DNA of 20,694 nucleotides from an uncultured Actinomyces sp. (GTDB lineage Bacteria > Actinomycetota > Actinomycetes > Actinomycetales > Actinomycetaceae). The position numbers and the translations under genes were made by a program. Of this stretch, positions 7,024 to 14,223 are shown one piece after another. The stretch lies in NCBI GenBank assembly GCA_915063485.1, contig CAJZDJ010000027.1, positions 1-20,694 of the forward strand. Direction: 5' to 3'. Positions within the stretch are counted from its first letter, which is position 1; each line of letters begins with the position of its first letter. The notes under the pieces are model-generated. The model was not told where the DNA came from. It saw nothing but the letters and a program-made list of their open reading frames with translations, and ran no database searches.

Positions 7024-7944
7024 ATGGATAAGCGTTTCACCGGTATGATTCCGCCGGTCGTAACCCCCTTCACCGCTGAGGGTGAAGTTGACCTAGAAGC
7101 CCTAGACCGCGTCATTGAGCACCTGATCGAGGGAGGCATGAACGGCCTGTTCATCCTCGGCTCTTCAGGTGAGGTGGCCTACCTAAACGACGCCCAACGT
7201 GACGCCGTCACTGCTCGTACCGTAGCCACCGCTGCCGGGCGCGTGCCGGTGCTGGTGGGTGCCATTGAAACCACCGCCAAGCGCGTCATTGACCGGGCCC
7301 TGCGCGCCCAGGAGCTAGGCGCCGACGCGATTGTGGCCGCCGGCCCCTTCTACGCCCTGCCCAGCGCCGCTGAAGTAGCTGACCACTTCCGCGCCATCCA
7401 CGCCGCCATCGACCTGCCCCTGTTCGCCTACGACGTGCCCGTGCGTCTAGGTGGCCTAAAGCTTGGCCGCGACATGCTGGTTGAGCTGGGTAAGGAAGGC
7501 GTAATCGTAGGTGTTAAGGACTCCTCTGGCGACGACGTCGGCTTCCGTCGCTTGGTGGCTGCCAACGAGGCCGCCGGTCACCCCTTAAGCCTGCTAACCG
7601 GCCACGAGTGCGTGGTTGACGGCATGTTGCTGCTAGGTGCCGACGGCGCCGTGCCCGGCTACGGCAACGTAGACCCCCGTTCCTACGCGCAGCTGCTTGA
7701 AGCCGCGCGTGCCCACGAGTGGGACAAGGCCCGCGAGATTCAGGACCGTATCTGCGCAGGCTTCGAGATCGTGTTCGCGGTTAAGGGCCAGGGTGCTGAC
7801 GGCACCGGTATCCCCGCGTTCAAGACCGCCATGGAGGCTGTAGGCGTACTAGACAATTCCTACATGGCTCCGCCGGTTAAGGCGCTAGAAGGCGAAAACC
7901 GTCAGCGCGTAATCGACATTGTGCACGCCGTGGGTCTGGCCTAG
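7024..7944 (+). CDS. nanA: N-acetylneuraminate lyase (DHDPS/NAL family)
   Basis: A 306-residue class I aldolase of the DHDPS/N-acetylneuraminate lyase family, predicted to split Neu5Ac into ManNAc and pyruvate in the cytoplasm. Visible landmarks are the pyruvate-binding GSSGE (46-50), the active-site tyrosine Y136 and the Schiff-base lysine K165 in GVKDSSGD, close in position to E. coli NanA Y137 and K165. The tyrosine motif reads YDVPVR rather than the usual YN-P form, so sequence alone does not separate a lyase from other members of this family. The adjacent kinase and epimerase genes argue strongly for the sialic acid role. Start ATG with CAGGAA about 5 nt upstream; it lies 53 nt after the last transporter gene. 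Confidence 0.82.
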   Translation: MDKRFTGMIPPVVTPFTAEGEVDLEALDRVIEHLIEGGMNGLFILGSSGEVAYLNDAQRDAVTARTVATAAGRVPVLVGAIETTAKRVIDRALRAQELGADAIVAAGPFYALPSAAEVADHFRAIHAAIDLPLFAYDVPVRLGGLKLGRDMLVELGKEGVIVGVKDSSGDDVGFRRLVAANEAAGHPLSLLTGHECVVDGMLLLGADGAVPGYGNVDPRSYAQLLEAARAHEWDKAREIQDRICAGFEIVFAVKGQGADGTGIPAFKTAMEAVGVLDNSYMAPPVKALEGENRQRVIDIVHAVGLA

Positions 7945-7957
7945 TTAATGCCTGCGT

Positions 7958-7990
7958 ATGGCCGGACCTGATTTATTTGGGTCCGGCCAT
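7958..7990 (+). terminator. Hairpin between nanA and nanK
   Basis: ATGGCCGGACC (7958-7968) and GGTCCGGCCAT (7980-7990) form a perfect 11-bp stem with an 11-nt AU-rich loop, followed only by TTGCG. Without a proper U-tract it is more likely a weak terminator or an mRNA-stabilising/processing structure that lowers kinase and epimerase output relative to the lyase. Confidence 0.5.
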
Positions 7991-8031
7991 TTGCGTAACT
8001 GCCGGTAGCTGCGCCGGATAGAAGGAAAATC

Positions 8032-8985
8032 ATGCAAAAACTTGTTGTGGGAATTGACTTAGGCGGCACCAAAATGGCTGGCGCCCTGGTTGATAGTGAG
8101 GGCAACCTAGTTGGCCCCATCCTTAAAGTACCTACCCCCGCCCATGACGGGCGCGCGGCCATGCTTGACGCTATCGCTGAGCTGGTGGGCAAAGTTATTG
8201 CTGCGGGCACCACCAACACTGGCGAATGGACCATTGCCGGGGTGGGGATCGGCACGGCTGGGGTAGTGGATGTAACCACCGGCTCTATCGTGGCCTCCAC
8301 CGACGCCATCAGCGAATGGGCCGGCACCCAGGTGCGTGAAGGGGTAGGTCAGCGCCTTAAAGAAGCTGGCTATGACGTGCCCATTCACGTTGAAAACGAT
8401 GTGGATGCTCACGCCGGCGGGGAAGCTTGGCTGGGAGCTGGACGCGGGGCCCGCTGCGCCATTGTGGTGGCTGTGGGCACGGGCGTGGGCGGCGCCGTCG
8501 TAATTGACGGCCAAACCTGGCGCGGCACCCACCACCTAGCCGGGGACCTGGGCCACTTCCCAGCCGTTGGGGCGCAAGGCGAGCCGTGTACCTGCGGGCG
8601 CTTTGGTCACCTCGAAGCGATCAGCGCCGGCCCCCAAATTTACCGGCGCTACCTGGCGCTGGGGGGAGACGCGCAGGTCAGCGGCACCCGTGAGCTAGAA
8701 ACTCGGGCTGAAGCCGGCGATGAACTAGCCGCGCAGGTTTACCGCGACTCGGCCCAGGCGCTAGCAAACGTGCTGGTGGGGCTGGCTTACACGCTTGACC
8801 CTGACTGCATCATTATTTCGGGCGGCCTCGCTAACGCCGGCAAATGCTGGTGGGGCCCGCTGCAGGAAACCTTTAAGGCCCAGCTCAGTGGGCCACTGGA
8901 AAATCTAGAACTCGTAAGCGCCCAGCTGGGCTCCACCGCACCCATTGTGGGAGCCGCGCGCGGAGCCTGGCAGTTAATTCACTAG
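8032..8985 (+). CDS. nanK: ROK-family kinase, probable N-acetylmannosamine kinase
   Basis: A 317-residue ROK sugar kinase expected to make ManNAc-6-phosphate from ManNAc and ATP. The N-terminal phosphate-binding loop is GIDLGGTKMAG (7-17). The catalytic aspartate is D123 in VENDVDAHAGGEAWLG. The structural zinc site reads H175 and CTCGRFGHLE, with C186 and C188 and a histidine (H193) where many ROK kinases have a third cysteine. There is no N-terminal helix-turn-helix, so it is an enzyme rather than a ROK repressor. Start ATG with AAGGA 5 nt upstream. Substrate is assigned from its place between nanA and nanE; glucokinase-like activity cannot be ruled out from sequence. Confidence 0.83.
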   Translation: MQKLVVGIDLGGTKMAGALVDSEGNLVGPILKVPTPAHDGRAAMLDAIAELVGKVIAAGTTNTGEWTIAGVGIGTAGVVDVTTGSIVASTDAISEWAGTQVREGVGQRLKEAGYDVPIHVENDVDAHAGGEAWLGAGRGARCAIVVAVGTGVGGAVVIDGQTWRGTHHLAGDLGHFPAVGAQGEPCTCGRFGHLEAISAGPQIYRRYLALGGDAQVSGTRELETRAEAGDELAAQVYRDSAQALANVLVGLAYTLDPDCIIISGGLANAGKCWWGPLQETFKAQLSGPLENLELVSAQLGSTAPIVGAARGAWQLIH

Positions 8986-8994
8986 GAGAAAATT

Positions 8995-9678
8995 GTGACT
9001 AACGTAATTGAGCAGATCAAAGGCGGTTTGATCGCCTCGGCGCAGGCTTACCCGGGTGAGCCTATGCGTGACCCGCGCACTATGGATCAGATCGCCCAGG
9101 CTTGTGTACTGGGTGGGGCCGTGGCTATCCGCGCCCAGGGGTTAGCTGACCTGGCTCTTATCAACCAGCATGTGGATGTGCCCGTGATTGGTTTGTGGAA
9201 AGACGGTCACGACGGCGTCTTTATCACTCCCACGCTCACTCACGCTGTGGCTGTGGCCGCCACCGGCAGCCAGATTGTGGCTATTGACGGCACCCGCCGC
9301 CCGCGCCCTGATGGACGTAGCTTTGCCCAGACGGTAAGCGAACTAAAGGCTGCTTTCCCGCAGGTGCTGGTGATGGCTGACTGCGGCAGCGTGGATGACG
9401 CTAAGGCCTCCCAGGATGGGGGAGCGGACCTAGTGGGCACCACCTTGGCGGGTTACACCGGTGAGCGGCCCAAGACTGAAGGGCCCGACTGGGAGGTGAT
9501 TGAGCAGGTGCTAAACATTGCGCAGGTGCCTGTTATCGCCGAAGGACGCATTCACACTCCCGCTCACGCCGCCCAGGCGATTCAAATGGGGGTCCACGCA
9601 GTGGTGGTTGGCACCGCCATTACCCACCCCACCAGCATCACTTCATGGTTTGTGGGTGCTGTAAAAAACGTGCAATAA
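8995..9678 (+). CDS. nanE: N-acetylmannosamine-6-phosphate 2-epimerase
   Basis: A 227-residue TIM-barrel protein with the NanE pattern throughout: KGGLIASAQAYPGEPMRDP at the N-terminus, IRAQG, IGLWK, DGTRRPRPDG, MADCGS, GTTLAGYT, IAEGRIHTP and VVVGTAIT-P-IT-WF. The likely catalytic pair is K69 and E183, by analogy with the lysine and glutamate of characterised NanE enzymes. It converts ManNAc-6-P to GlcNAc-6-P, linking sialic acid breakdown to the amino-sugar pathway. Start is GTG with AGGAG (8984-8988) overlapping the nanK stop codon, so the two genes are tightly coupled. It is the last gene of the sialic acid cluster; no clear terminator follows before hup. Confidence 0.92.
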   Translation: MTNVIEQIKGGLIASAQAYPGEPMRDPRTMDQIAQACVLGGAVAIRAQGLADLALINQHVDVPVIGLWKDGHDGVFITPTLTHAVAVAATGSQIVAIDGTRRPRPDGRSFAQTVSELKAAFPQVLVMADCGSVDDAKASQDGGADLVGTTLAGYTGERPKTEGPDWEVIEQVLNIAQVPVIAEGRIHTPAHAAQAIQMGVHAVVVGTAITHPTSITSWFVGAVKNVQ

Positions 9679-9691
9679 GCCTGCAATCGTG

Positions 9692-9719
9692 TTCTAATAA
9701 GGACATATAAGCGTATATT
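9692..9719 (+). promoter_or_regulatory. Possible hup promoter
   Basis: A -10-like TATATT (9714-9719) lies about 105 nt upstream of the hup start, with a weak -35-like TTCTAA (9692-9697) at 16-bp spacing. ATATA-AGCG-TATAT forms a small palindrome around the -10. The call rests mainly on the -10 and on the need for separate hup expression. Confidence 0.35.
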
Positions 9720-9824
9720 CTCAATCGCATGGCGTGTAGAAGGTGACAGATTAGCGCAATGTGCGTACCGTTTGTCATACGAGACGCCGCCGGCGAATCC
9801 CTACCATTCCGGATGGAGAACACT

Positions 9825-10109
9825 ATGTCCGTCAACCGCACTGAGCTGATTGCTGCAATTGCCGAGCGCGCTAACCTGACCAAGACCGAGGCCGAGGCTT
9901 TCCTGTCTGCTTTCCAGGACGTCTTGGTTGAGAACGTTGCTAAGGGTGAAGCCGTCAAGATCACCGGCCTAATGGGTATCGAGCGCGTTGAGCGTGCGGC
10001 CCGCACTGGTCGTAACCCCCGTACCGGTGAGGAAATCCAGATTCCCGCTGGTTACGGCGTTAAGCTAACCGTCGGCTCCACCTTGAAGAAGGCTGTAGCC
10101 AACAACTGA
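9825..10109 (+). CDS. hup: HU-family nucleoid DNA-binding protein
   Basis: A 94-residue HU protein: helical N-terminus (MSVNRTELIAAIAERANLTK), dimer core, and the DNA-intercalating beta arm with the conserved RNPRTGEEIQIPA (63-75, tip proline P65). It lacks the long Lys/Ala-rich tail of mycobacterial and streptomycete HupB/HupS proteins, so it is the short form. The start at ATG 9825 is chosen because GGAGAA lies 4-6 nt upstream and the product begins where HU proteins begin; a longer frame upstream adds 22 unrelated residues. It is monocistronic, with a strong terminator directly after it, and bends and compacts chromosomal DNA. Confidence 0.95.
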   Translation: MSVNRTELIAAIAERANLTKTEAEAFLSAFQDVLVENVAKGEAVKITGLMGIERVERAARTGRNPRTGEEIQIPAGYGVKLTVGSTLKKAVANN

Positions 10110-10131
10110 TTGCGCCCAGGCGCAGTTAACA

Positions 10132-10170
10132 CAGGGCAGCACCCGAGCGGTGCTGTCCTGTTTTGCTTTT
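10132..10170 (+). terminator. Intrinsic terminator of hup
   Basis: CAGGGCAGCACC (10132-10143) pairs with GGTGCTGTCCTG (10149-10160) across a 5-nt loop with a single G-U wobble, followed by TTTTGCTTTT. It starts 22 nt after the hup stop codon. This is the clearest classical rho-independent terminator in the window. Confidence 0.92.
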
Positions 10171-10332
10171 ATGGGCCGGCTACTTTGGTTTGGGGCTGTC
10201 TGGATGAGGAGACGGCGCCTGGAGCGCTGCGTGGCGATGGGCTTTGGTATGTGGTTGGGGACAGCTGCGCTGCGGTAGATGGCATCGGCTTTAAAGGGGC
10301 GACGGCGCACTTTGTTAGCCCCTATGACGCGC

Positions 10333-10360
10333 GCTAACACTGTCCTAGTCATGTGTTAGC
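10333..10360. promoter_or_regulatory. 8-bp inverted repeat, candidate operator for the ABC pair
   Basis: GCTAACAC (10333-10340) and GTGTTAGC (10353-10360) are perfect inverted repeats 12 bp apart. A third half-site TGTTAGC occurs at 10313-10319. The element lies about 140 nt upstream of the chosen ATPase start. No regulator gene is adjacent; the function is a guess. Confidence 0.4.
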
Positions 10361-10499
10361 ACCTGTTAAAACCCCTGCCTGTCCGGCCTGCTTTTGGCCC
10401 GGTAAATGCCCTCCAGTAGGCTTTAGCAGGCCTATGAGGGACCTAGATTCATCCCAACGAATGAGGCCCGGCCAGCCTAAACGTGTGCAAAATTGCTTT

Positions 10500-11297
10500 A
10501 TGAGCATAGCCACCCCTCCCAGTAAACCCACCCAGAGCCCAAACGCCCTGGATATGGTGGGTTTGGTTAAAGTTTTTGGTACTAAGGTAGCGGTCGATAA
10601 CCTTTACTTATCAATCCCTGCGGGATCTATTTACGGCGTCGTCGGCCCTAACGGGGCGGGCAAAACCACCACCTTGTCAATGACCACGGGCCTACTAACC
10701 CCAGATCGTGGCAACGCCTACGTTTTAGGCGTAGACGTGTGGGGCCAGCCCCAGCGAGCCAAACAGTTACTAGGGGTGCTGCCAGATGGATTACGCACTT
10801 TTGACCGCCTCAGCGGCGCAGAACTACTGACCTATTGCGGCCTGCTGCGCGGCATGGAGCGTGAACAGGTGCTCAAACGCACGCAGCAGCTTCTATTAGC
10901 CCTGGGCCTAGCCGACACCGGCAACAAGCTGGTGGCCGACTACAGCGCGGGTATGCGCAAAAAAATTAACCTAGCCTGCGCCCTCATCCACGCCCCCAGC
11001 GTGCTGGTGCTAGATGAGCCTTTTGAGGCGGTAGACCCGGTTTCAGCCCAAGCCATTATCCAGATCCTGCACGAGTTTGTCTCGCGCGGGGGCACTGTGG
11101 TGCTCTCTAGTCACGTGATGGATACGGTGGCCAAGCTGTGCACACATGTGGCCGTAATCAATGCCGGGCGAGTAGTAGCCTGCGGGACGGTGGCGCAGGT
11201 GGCTGACGGCATGGACCTCAATGAGCGTTTCGTGCAGCTAGTGGGTGGACCCATGCAACACGAGGAGATGACATGGTTGCAACCCTCGTCAAATTAA
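10500..11297 (+). CDS. ABC transporter ATP-binding protein (ABC-2 export type)
   Basis: The 265-residue ATPase has Walker A GPNGAGKTT (about 49-57), a variant signature YSAGM in place of LSGGQ, Walker B VLVLDEPFEAVDP and the switch histidine in SSHVMDTV. YSxGM signatures are typical of ABC-2-type exporters for antibiotics, lipids or peptides. ATG 10500 is preferred because the longer upstream frame adds 49 residues unlike this family. No Shine-Dalgarno precedes it, but CAAAAT lies 6 nt upstream, so the mRNA may be leaderless. Its 3' end overlaps the membrane-protein gene by 25 nt, so the two are co-expressed. Substrate unknown. Confidence 0.85.
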   Translation: MSIATPPSKPTQSPNALDMVGLVKVFGTKVAVDNLYLSIPAGSIYGVVGPNGAGKTTTLSMTTGLLTPDRGNAYVLGVDVWGQPQRAKQLLGVLPDGLRTFDRLSGAELLTYCGLLRGMEREQVLKRTQQLLLALGLADTGNKLVADYSAGMRKKINLACALIHAPSVLVLDEPFEAVDPVSAQAIIQILHEFVSRGGTVVLSSHVMDTVAKLCTHVAVINAGRVVACGTVAQVADGMDLNERFVQLVGGPMQHEEMTWLQPSSN

Positions 11298-12907
11298 GGT
11301 GGCGCCTAACCATTAATAGCCTGCGCGGCGTCTGGTGGAAAATCCTGCTTGAAGCCTGGCTATTTTTAAACCTATTCGCATTTTTAGCTTTTGCTATTGG
11401 TGGCCTAATTGCTTTAGGGATGCTCAGTTGGCGCTACACCCCGCAGGTTTTAAGTGTACTAGTAACCCTAACTGTTACCGGTTGGCTTATTTTCCCGCTA
11501 CTAATAACCGGTGCAGATAACTCTTTAGAGCCGCGCCAATTACGCCTCTGGGTAGTGCCTTCACGTAAATTAGCGGCCGGGTTAATTGTGGCCGCCGGGG
11601 CGGGTGCGCCAGGAATTATTACCGCCCTGGTGCTACTAACCATGGTTATTACCTGGCTGCTACACGGCAGCGTAGCGGCAGCAGCATTTGCCCTAGTCAA
11701 TATGGTGCTGGCTTGGCTAACTGCAGTGATCGGCTCTAGATGGCTGGTTACTGCGGCCGCGCTTAGCTATCGACGCCGCAGCCGGGAACTGGCTACCAGC
11801 CTTGGTATATTGCTGATTATTGGTTTAGCGCAGATACCCAACCTAATTTTTAGTCTGCATTTAGATAGCAGCCTTAGCGGCTGGCTGAAGCTGGCACGCT
11901 ACAGTCAATACCTGCCTACCGCTTGGGCGGGCGCTGCGCCAGCTCAAGCAGCTAGTGGAAACTACCTGCTAGCAAGTGCCTTTACAGTGTCTAGTGTGCT
12001 GCTGGTAGGGGGCCTGTACTGGCTCTGGCAGCGCGCGCTTAATAAAGCCATGACCGCTAATGTGACCACTAATGATAAGGGTGCAGGTAAAAACAGCGAA
12101 CTTAGTAAAGTGTTTACGGTGCAAGAATTCTTTACTAAATTCATGCCCTCTCCGGCGGCTACGGTTTGTGCGCGCAGCCTGCGCTATTTAGTGCGCGATT
12201 TTAGATTACTGCTATCGTTTGTGACCTGCATTTTTATGATAGTGCTGTTTATGGTGGTGTTTATTGGCCAAGCGCATCGCTCTGGTAGCGTAGTTATGGT
12301 CTATTTTGCGGCACTGATGATATCCATAACTATGGGTTTAACTGTGTCAGATGATTTAGCCACTGACTCCACCGCCATTCATACCTCCTTGCTAAGCGGC
12401 ATTAGCGGCCTACATGAGCGCCTAGGGCGCCTAGTGGCAATGGTGATCTGGCAGCTGCCGCTGGTATTGGTGGTTAGTCTGATCGCGCCGCTGCTTGCCG
12501 ATCAGGCTAAACACTTACCCGTTTTGCTGGGGCTAAACCTGGCCGTGTGGGGAGTAGTGGTAGGCGTGGCCCAAGTTCTGGCAGTGGTTTTCCCCTACCA
12601 AACCAACCCGCCTGAAGCTAGCCCGTTTAGTGCCAAGGGCAGTGGGGCTGATGCGCTGCTGGCTTCACTAGCTCAGATGGGTTCAATGCTGGCTTCTATG
12701 CTTTTGGTGACTCCCACCATTGCCCTGAGCGTTTACTGCATTGTTAGTGAAAACTTCCAGCTGGCCTGGCTTTGCGTGGTTTTAGGGGTAGTTAATGCGG
12801 TGGTTGTGATGGTTGTGGGTGTGCGCCTGGGCGGCAAGCTGCTAGATAGGCGCTGGGCGCGACTGCTGTTCACTATTTCGCAGTGGCCTGGTCACACTCA
12901 AAGCTAG
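11273..12907 (+). CDS. ABC transporter membrane protein, about 12 spans, substrate unknown
   Basis: A 544-residue hydrophobic protein. I count about six membrane segments in the first half (near residues 20-50, 58-80, 98-130, 133-165, 172-195, 230-252), a hydrophilic loop near 255-300, and six more up to about 535. That suggests two six-helix halves in one chain, so a single copy could pair with two ATPase subunits. It begins at ATG 11273 inside the ATPase gene with GAGGAG 5 nt upstream. I recognise no specific subfamily; self-resistance or lipid/peptide export are possibilities only. The codon use and base composition are somewhat richer in TTA/CTA/TTT than its neighbours by eye. Confidence 0.8.
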   Translation: MVATLVKLRWRLTINSLRGVWWKILLEAWLFLNLFAFLAFAIGGLIALGMLSWRYTPQVLSVLVTLTVTGWLIFPLLITGADNSLEPRQLRLWVVPSRKLAAGLIVAAGAGAPGIITALVLLTMVITWLLHGSVAAAAFALVNMVLAWLTAVIGSRWLVTAAALSYRRRSRELATSLGILLIIGLAQIPNLIFSLHLDSSLSGWLKLARYSQYLPTAWAGAAPAQAASGNYLLASAFTVSSVLLVGGLYWLWQRALNKAMTANVTTNDKGAGKNSELSKVFTVQEFFTKFMPSPAATVCARSLRYLVRDFRLLLSFVTCIFMIVLFMVVFIGQAHRSGSVVMVYFAALMISITMGLTVSDDLATDSTAIHTSLLSGISGLHERLGRLVAMVIWQLPLVLVVSLIAPLLADQAKHLPVLLGLNLAVWGVVVGVAQVLAVVFPYQTNPPEASPFSAKGSGADALLASLAQMGSMLASMLLVTPTIALSVYCIVSENFQLAWLCVVLGVVNAVVVMVVGVRLGGKLLDRRWARLLFTISQWPGHTQS

Positions 12908-12931
12908 GGTTTGACGACGGCGCTGGCTAAT

Positions 12932-12961
12932 GCGGGCTGTGAGCGAAGGCTCACAGCCCGC
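12932..12961. terminator. 13-bp hairpin after the ABC membrane-protein gene
   Basis: GCGGGCTGTGAGC (12932-12944) and GCTCACAGCCCGC (12949-12961) form a perfect stem with a GAAG tetraloop, 25 nt after the stop codon. There is no U-tract, as is common for actinobacterial terminators. Confidence 0.75.
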
Positions 12962-13010
12962 ACCGTATATGGCGCTGTTCACTTTAGTGATAGATGTTGA
13001 TTGATTGGGC

Positions 13011-13040
13011 TATAATTTAGTCGAAGTTAATCATCTGATT
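13011..13040 (+). promoter_or_regulatory. nagB -10 element and downstream palindrome
   Basis: A consensus -10 TATAAT (13011-13016) lies about 50 nt upstream of the nagB start; no good -35 is visible. A perfect palindrome AATCA-TC-TGATT (13029-13040) follows just downstream of the expected transcription start, where a repressor could block elongation. Its reverse strand contains ATCAGATG, which also occurs in the candidate NanR site at 2951-2958. Confidence 0.5.
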
Positions 13041-13067
13041 TCATTCGTTACATCATTGGAGATGGAC

Positions 13068-13802
13068 ATGGAAGTTGTTGTTCTACCTGATGCCCAAGCT
13101 ATCGCTGAGCGCGCCGCAGACGCCATCGAAGCCGTCCTAGTTGCTAAGCCCAACGCGGTTTTGGGTACTGCCACTGGTTCTAGCCCGCTACCGCTCTATG
13201 ACGAGCTAGTGCGCCGCAACCAAGCAGGCAAGCTATCTTTCAAGGACGTCACCGGCTACATGCTGGACGAATATGTAGGCCTGCCCGTTGACCACTACGA
13301 GCGCTACGCCAACTTCATGGAACGCAACCTGCGCTCGCGCACAGACATGGCCCCCGGCGCCCTACACGGCCCTGACGCCCTAAACCCTGACCCGCAGGCT
13401 GCTTGCGACGACTATGAGCGCGCCCTGGCTGAGGCTGGTTACGCCGACGTGCAGATTCTAGGTATTGGCTCTGATGGTCACATTGGCTTCAATGAGCCTG
13501 GCGGCCCGCTAGACTCGCGCACCCACCTCGATACGCTCACCGAGCAGACTCGCCGCGACAACTCGCGTTTCTTCGATAACGACATCAACAAGGTGCCCAC
13601 CATGTGCATCACCCAGGGCCTGGCCACCATCATGGAGGCCCGCAAACTGGTGCTGATCGCCACCGGCGAGAACAAGGCTGAGGCCATCAAGCACCTAGTT
13701 GAGGGTGAAGTAAGTGAGCAGTGGCCGGCCACAGTAATGCAGCGTCACCCTGACGCCCTGGTACTGCTAGATGCCGCCGCCGCCTCCAAGCTGAGCAAGT
13801 AA
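13068..13802 (+). CDS. nagB: Glucosamine-6-phosphate deaminase
   Basis: A 244-residue NagB, the usual length for Gram-positive members. It converts GlcN-6-P to fructose-6-P and ammonia. The substrate loop GTATGSSPLPLYDEL (33-47), the DEY motif with D67-E68, and the catalytic segment GIGSDGHIGFNEPG with D136, H138 and E143 correspond to E. coli D72, D141, H143 and E148. The start at ATG 13068 is chosen because GGAG (13058-13061) is 6 nt upstream; an upstream in-frame TTG lies inside the probable -10 box and is rejected. It completes the sialic acid route at its far end. nagA, needed between NanE and NagB, is not in the window. Confidence 0.93.
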   Translation: MEVVVLPDAQAIAERAADAIEAVLVAKPNAVLGTATGSSPLPLYDELVRRNQAGKLSFKDVTGYMLDEYVGLPVDHYERYANFMERNLRSRTDMAPGALHGPDALNPDPQAACDDYERALAEAGYADVQILGIGSDGHIGFNEPGGPLDSRTHLDTLTEQTRRDNSRFFDNDINKVPTMCITQGLATIMEARKLVLIATGENKAEAIKHLVEGEVSEQWPATVMQRHPDALVLLDAAAASKLSK

Positions 13803-13867
13803 CGCCGCCACAAGCTACTGAGGGGCGGCACAGCCCGCTTCAGATGTCGTTCCCCAGTTATAAAGAC

Positions 13868-13897
13868 AGCCGCTGCCCGTATTTGTTGGCAGCGGCT
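13868..13897. terminator. 10-bp hairpin downstream of nagB
   Basis: AGCCGCTGCC (13868-13877) and GGCAGCGGCT (13888-13897) are perfectly complementary around a 10-nt loop, about 65 nt after the nagB stop. No U-tract follows on the plus strand; TCTTTAT follows on the minus strand. Confidence 0.6.
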
Positions 13898-13965
13898 GCG
13901 GCGTTATTGGGCTAGGTGGCGCCAGGATCTGCGATCAGCTTGGCAAGCAGTTGTGGCAATGCCAT

Positions 13966-14033
13966 GAGCGGGGCGGTGGGTTTGAGTGTTGTGCCAGGGG
14001 AGCGGGGCGGTGCGTTTGAGCGTTGCGCCAGGG
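13966..14033. repeat. 34-bp tandem direct repeat, two copies
   Basis: Copies at 13966-13999 and 14000-14033 match at 31 of 34 positions and abut exactly. Both contain GAGCGGGGCGGTG and end in GCCAGGG. A shorter related stretch (GGCGCCAGG) occurs just upstream near 13917-13925. Confidence 0.85.
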
Positions 14034-14217
14034 GCGACGTCGTAAGTGGGCAAAGCCACTGGTGAGGTTAAGGCGGGCTAGACCCCAGGAAATCTAGCGG
14101 TTTTGGGGCGTCAGTCAGCCCTAAAAACAGCTTAACCACCCCTTAAGTCAGGGCCCCTGTAATGACGCCTACACCGCTGAGAGCGTGATGACAAAGGTTA
14201 AAGCCCCCAAGGAGACA

Positions 14218-14223
14218 TAAAAT
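14218..14223 (+). promoter_or_regulatory. -10 element placing the DUF3039 mRNA start at its ATG
   Basis: TAAAAT ends 7 nt before the ATG at 14231. The nearest Shine-Dalgarno-like GGAG (14211-14214) is 16 nt away, too far to act. The spacing predicts a leaderless transcript. Confidence 0.5.

Larger units (their letters stand above)
10110..10499 (+). other. 390-bp non-coding spacer between hup and the ABC ATPase gene
   Basis: The spacer contains the hup terminator (10132-10170), then about 160 bp in which I see no gene or structure, then a TGTTAGC / GCTAACA / TGTTAGC series (10313-10360) upstream of the ABC genes. Open frames that cross it overlap the terminator or lack homology I recognise. 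Confidence 0.7.

Noticed and set aside
9759..9824. 22-residue N-terminal extension of HU
   Set aside because: HU proteins begin at the MSVNRTEL-like position, and GGAGAA precedes ATG 9825.
10110..10337. 75-codon frame after hup
   Set aside because: It runs through the hup intrinsic terminator and has no recognisable domain.
10353..10499. 49-residue N-terminal extension of the ABC ATPase
   Set aside because: It has no resemblance to this family and starts close to the candidate operator; ATG 10500 gives a normal length.
13005..13067. Longer nagB frame starting at a TTG
   Set aside because: That start lies in the probable -10 region, has no ribosome-binding site, and adds residues not found in NagB proteins.
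2854..14042. GGGGCGACGGCG occurs at 2854-2865 and 10296-10307, with a near-copy GGGGCGACGTCG at 14031-14042, all intergenic
   Set aside because: Twelve-base matches are expected by chance in a GC-rich window of this size, and GACGGCG also occurs in many coding regions.
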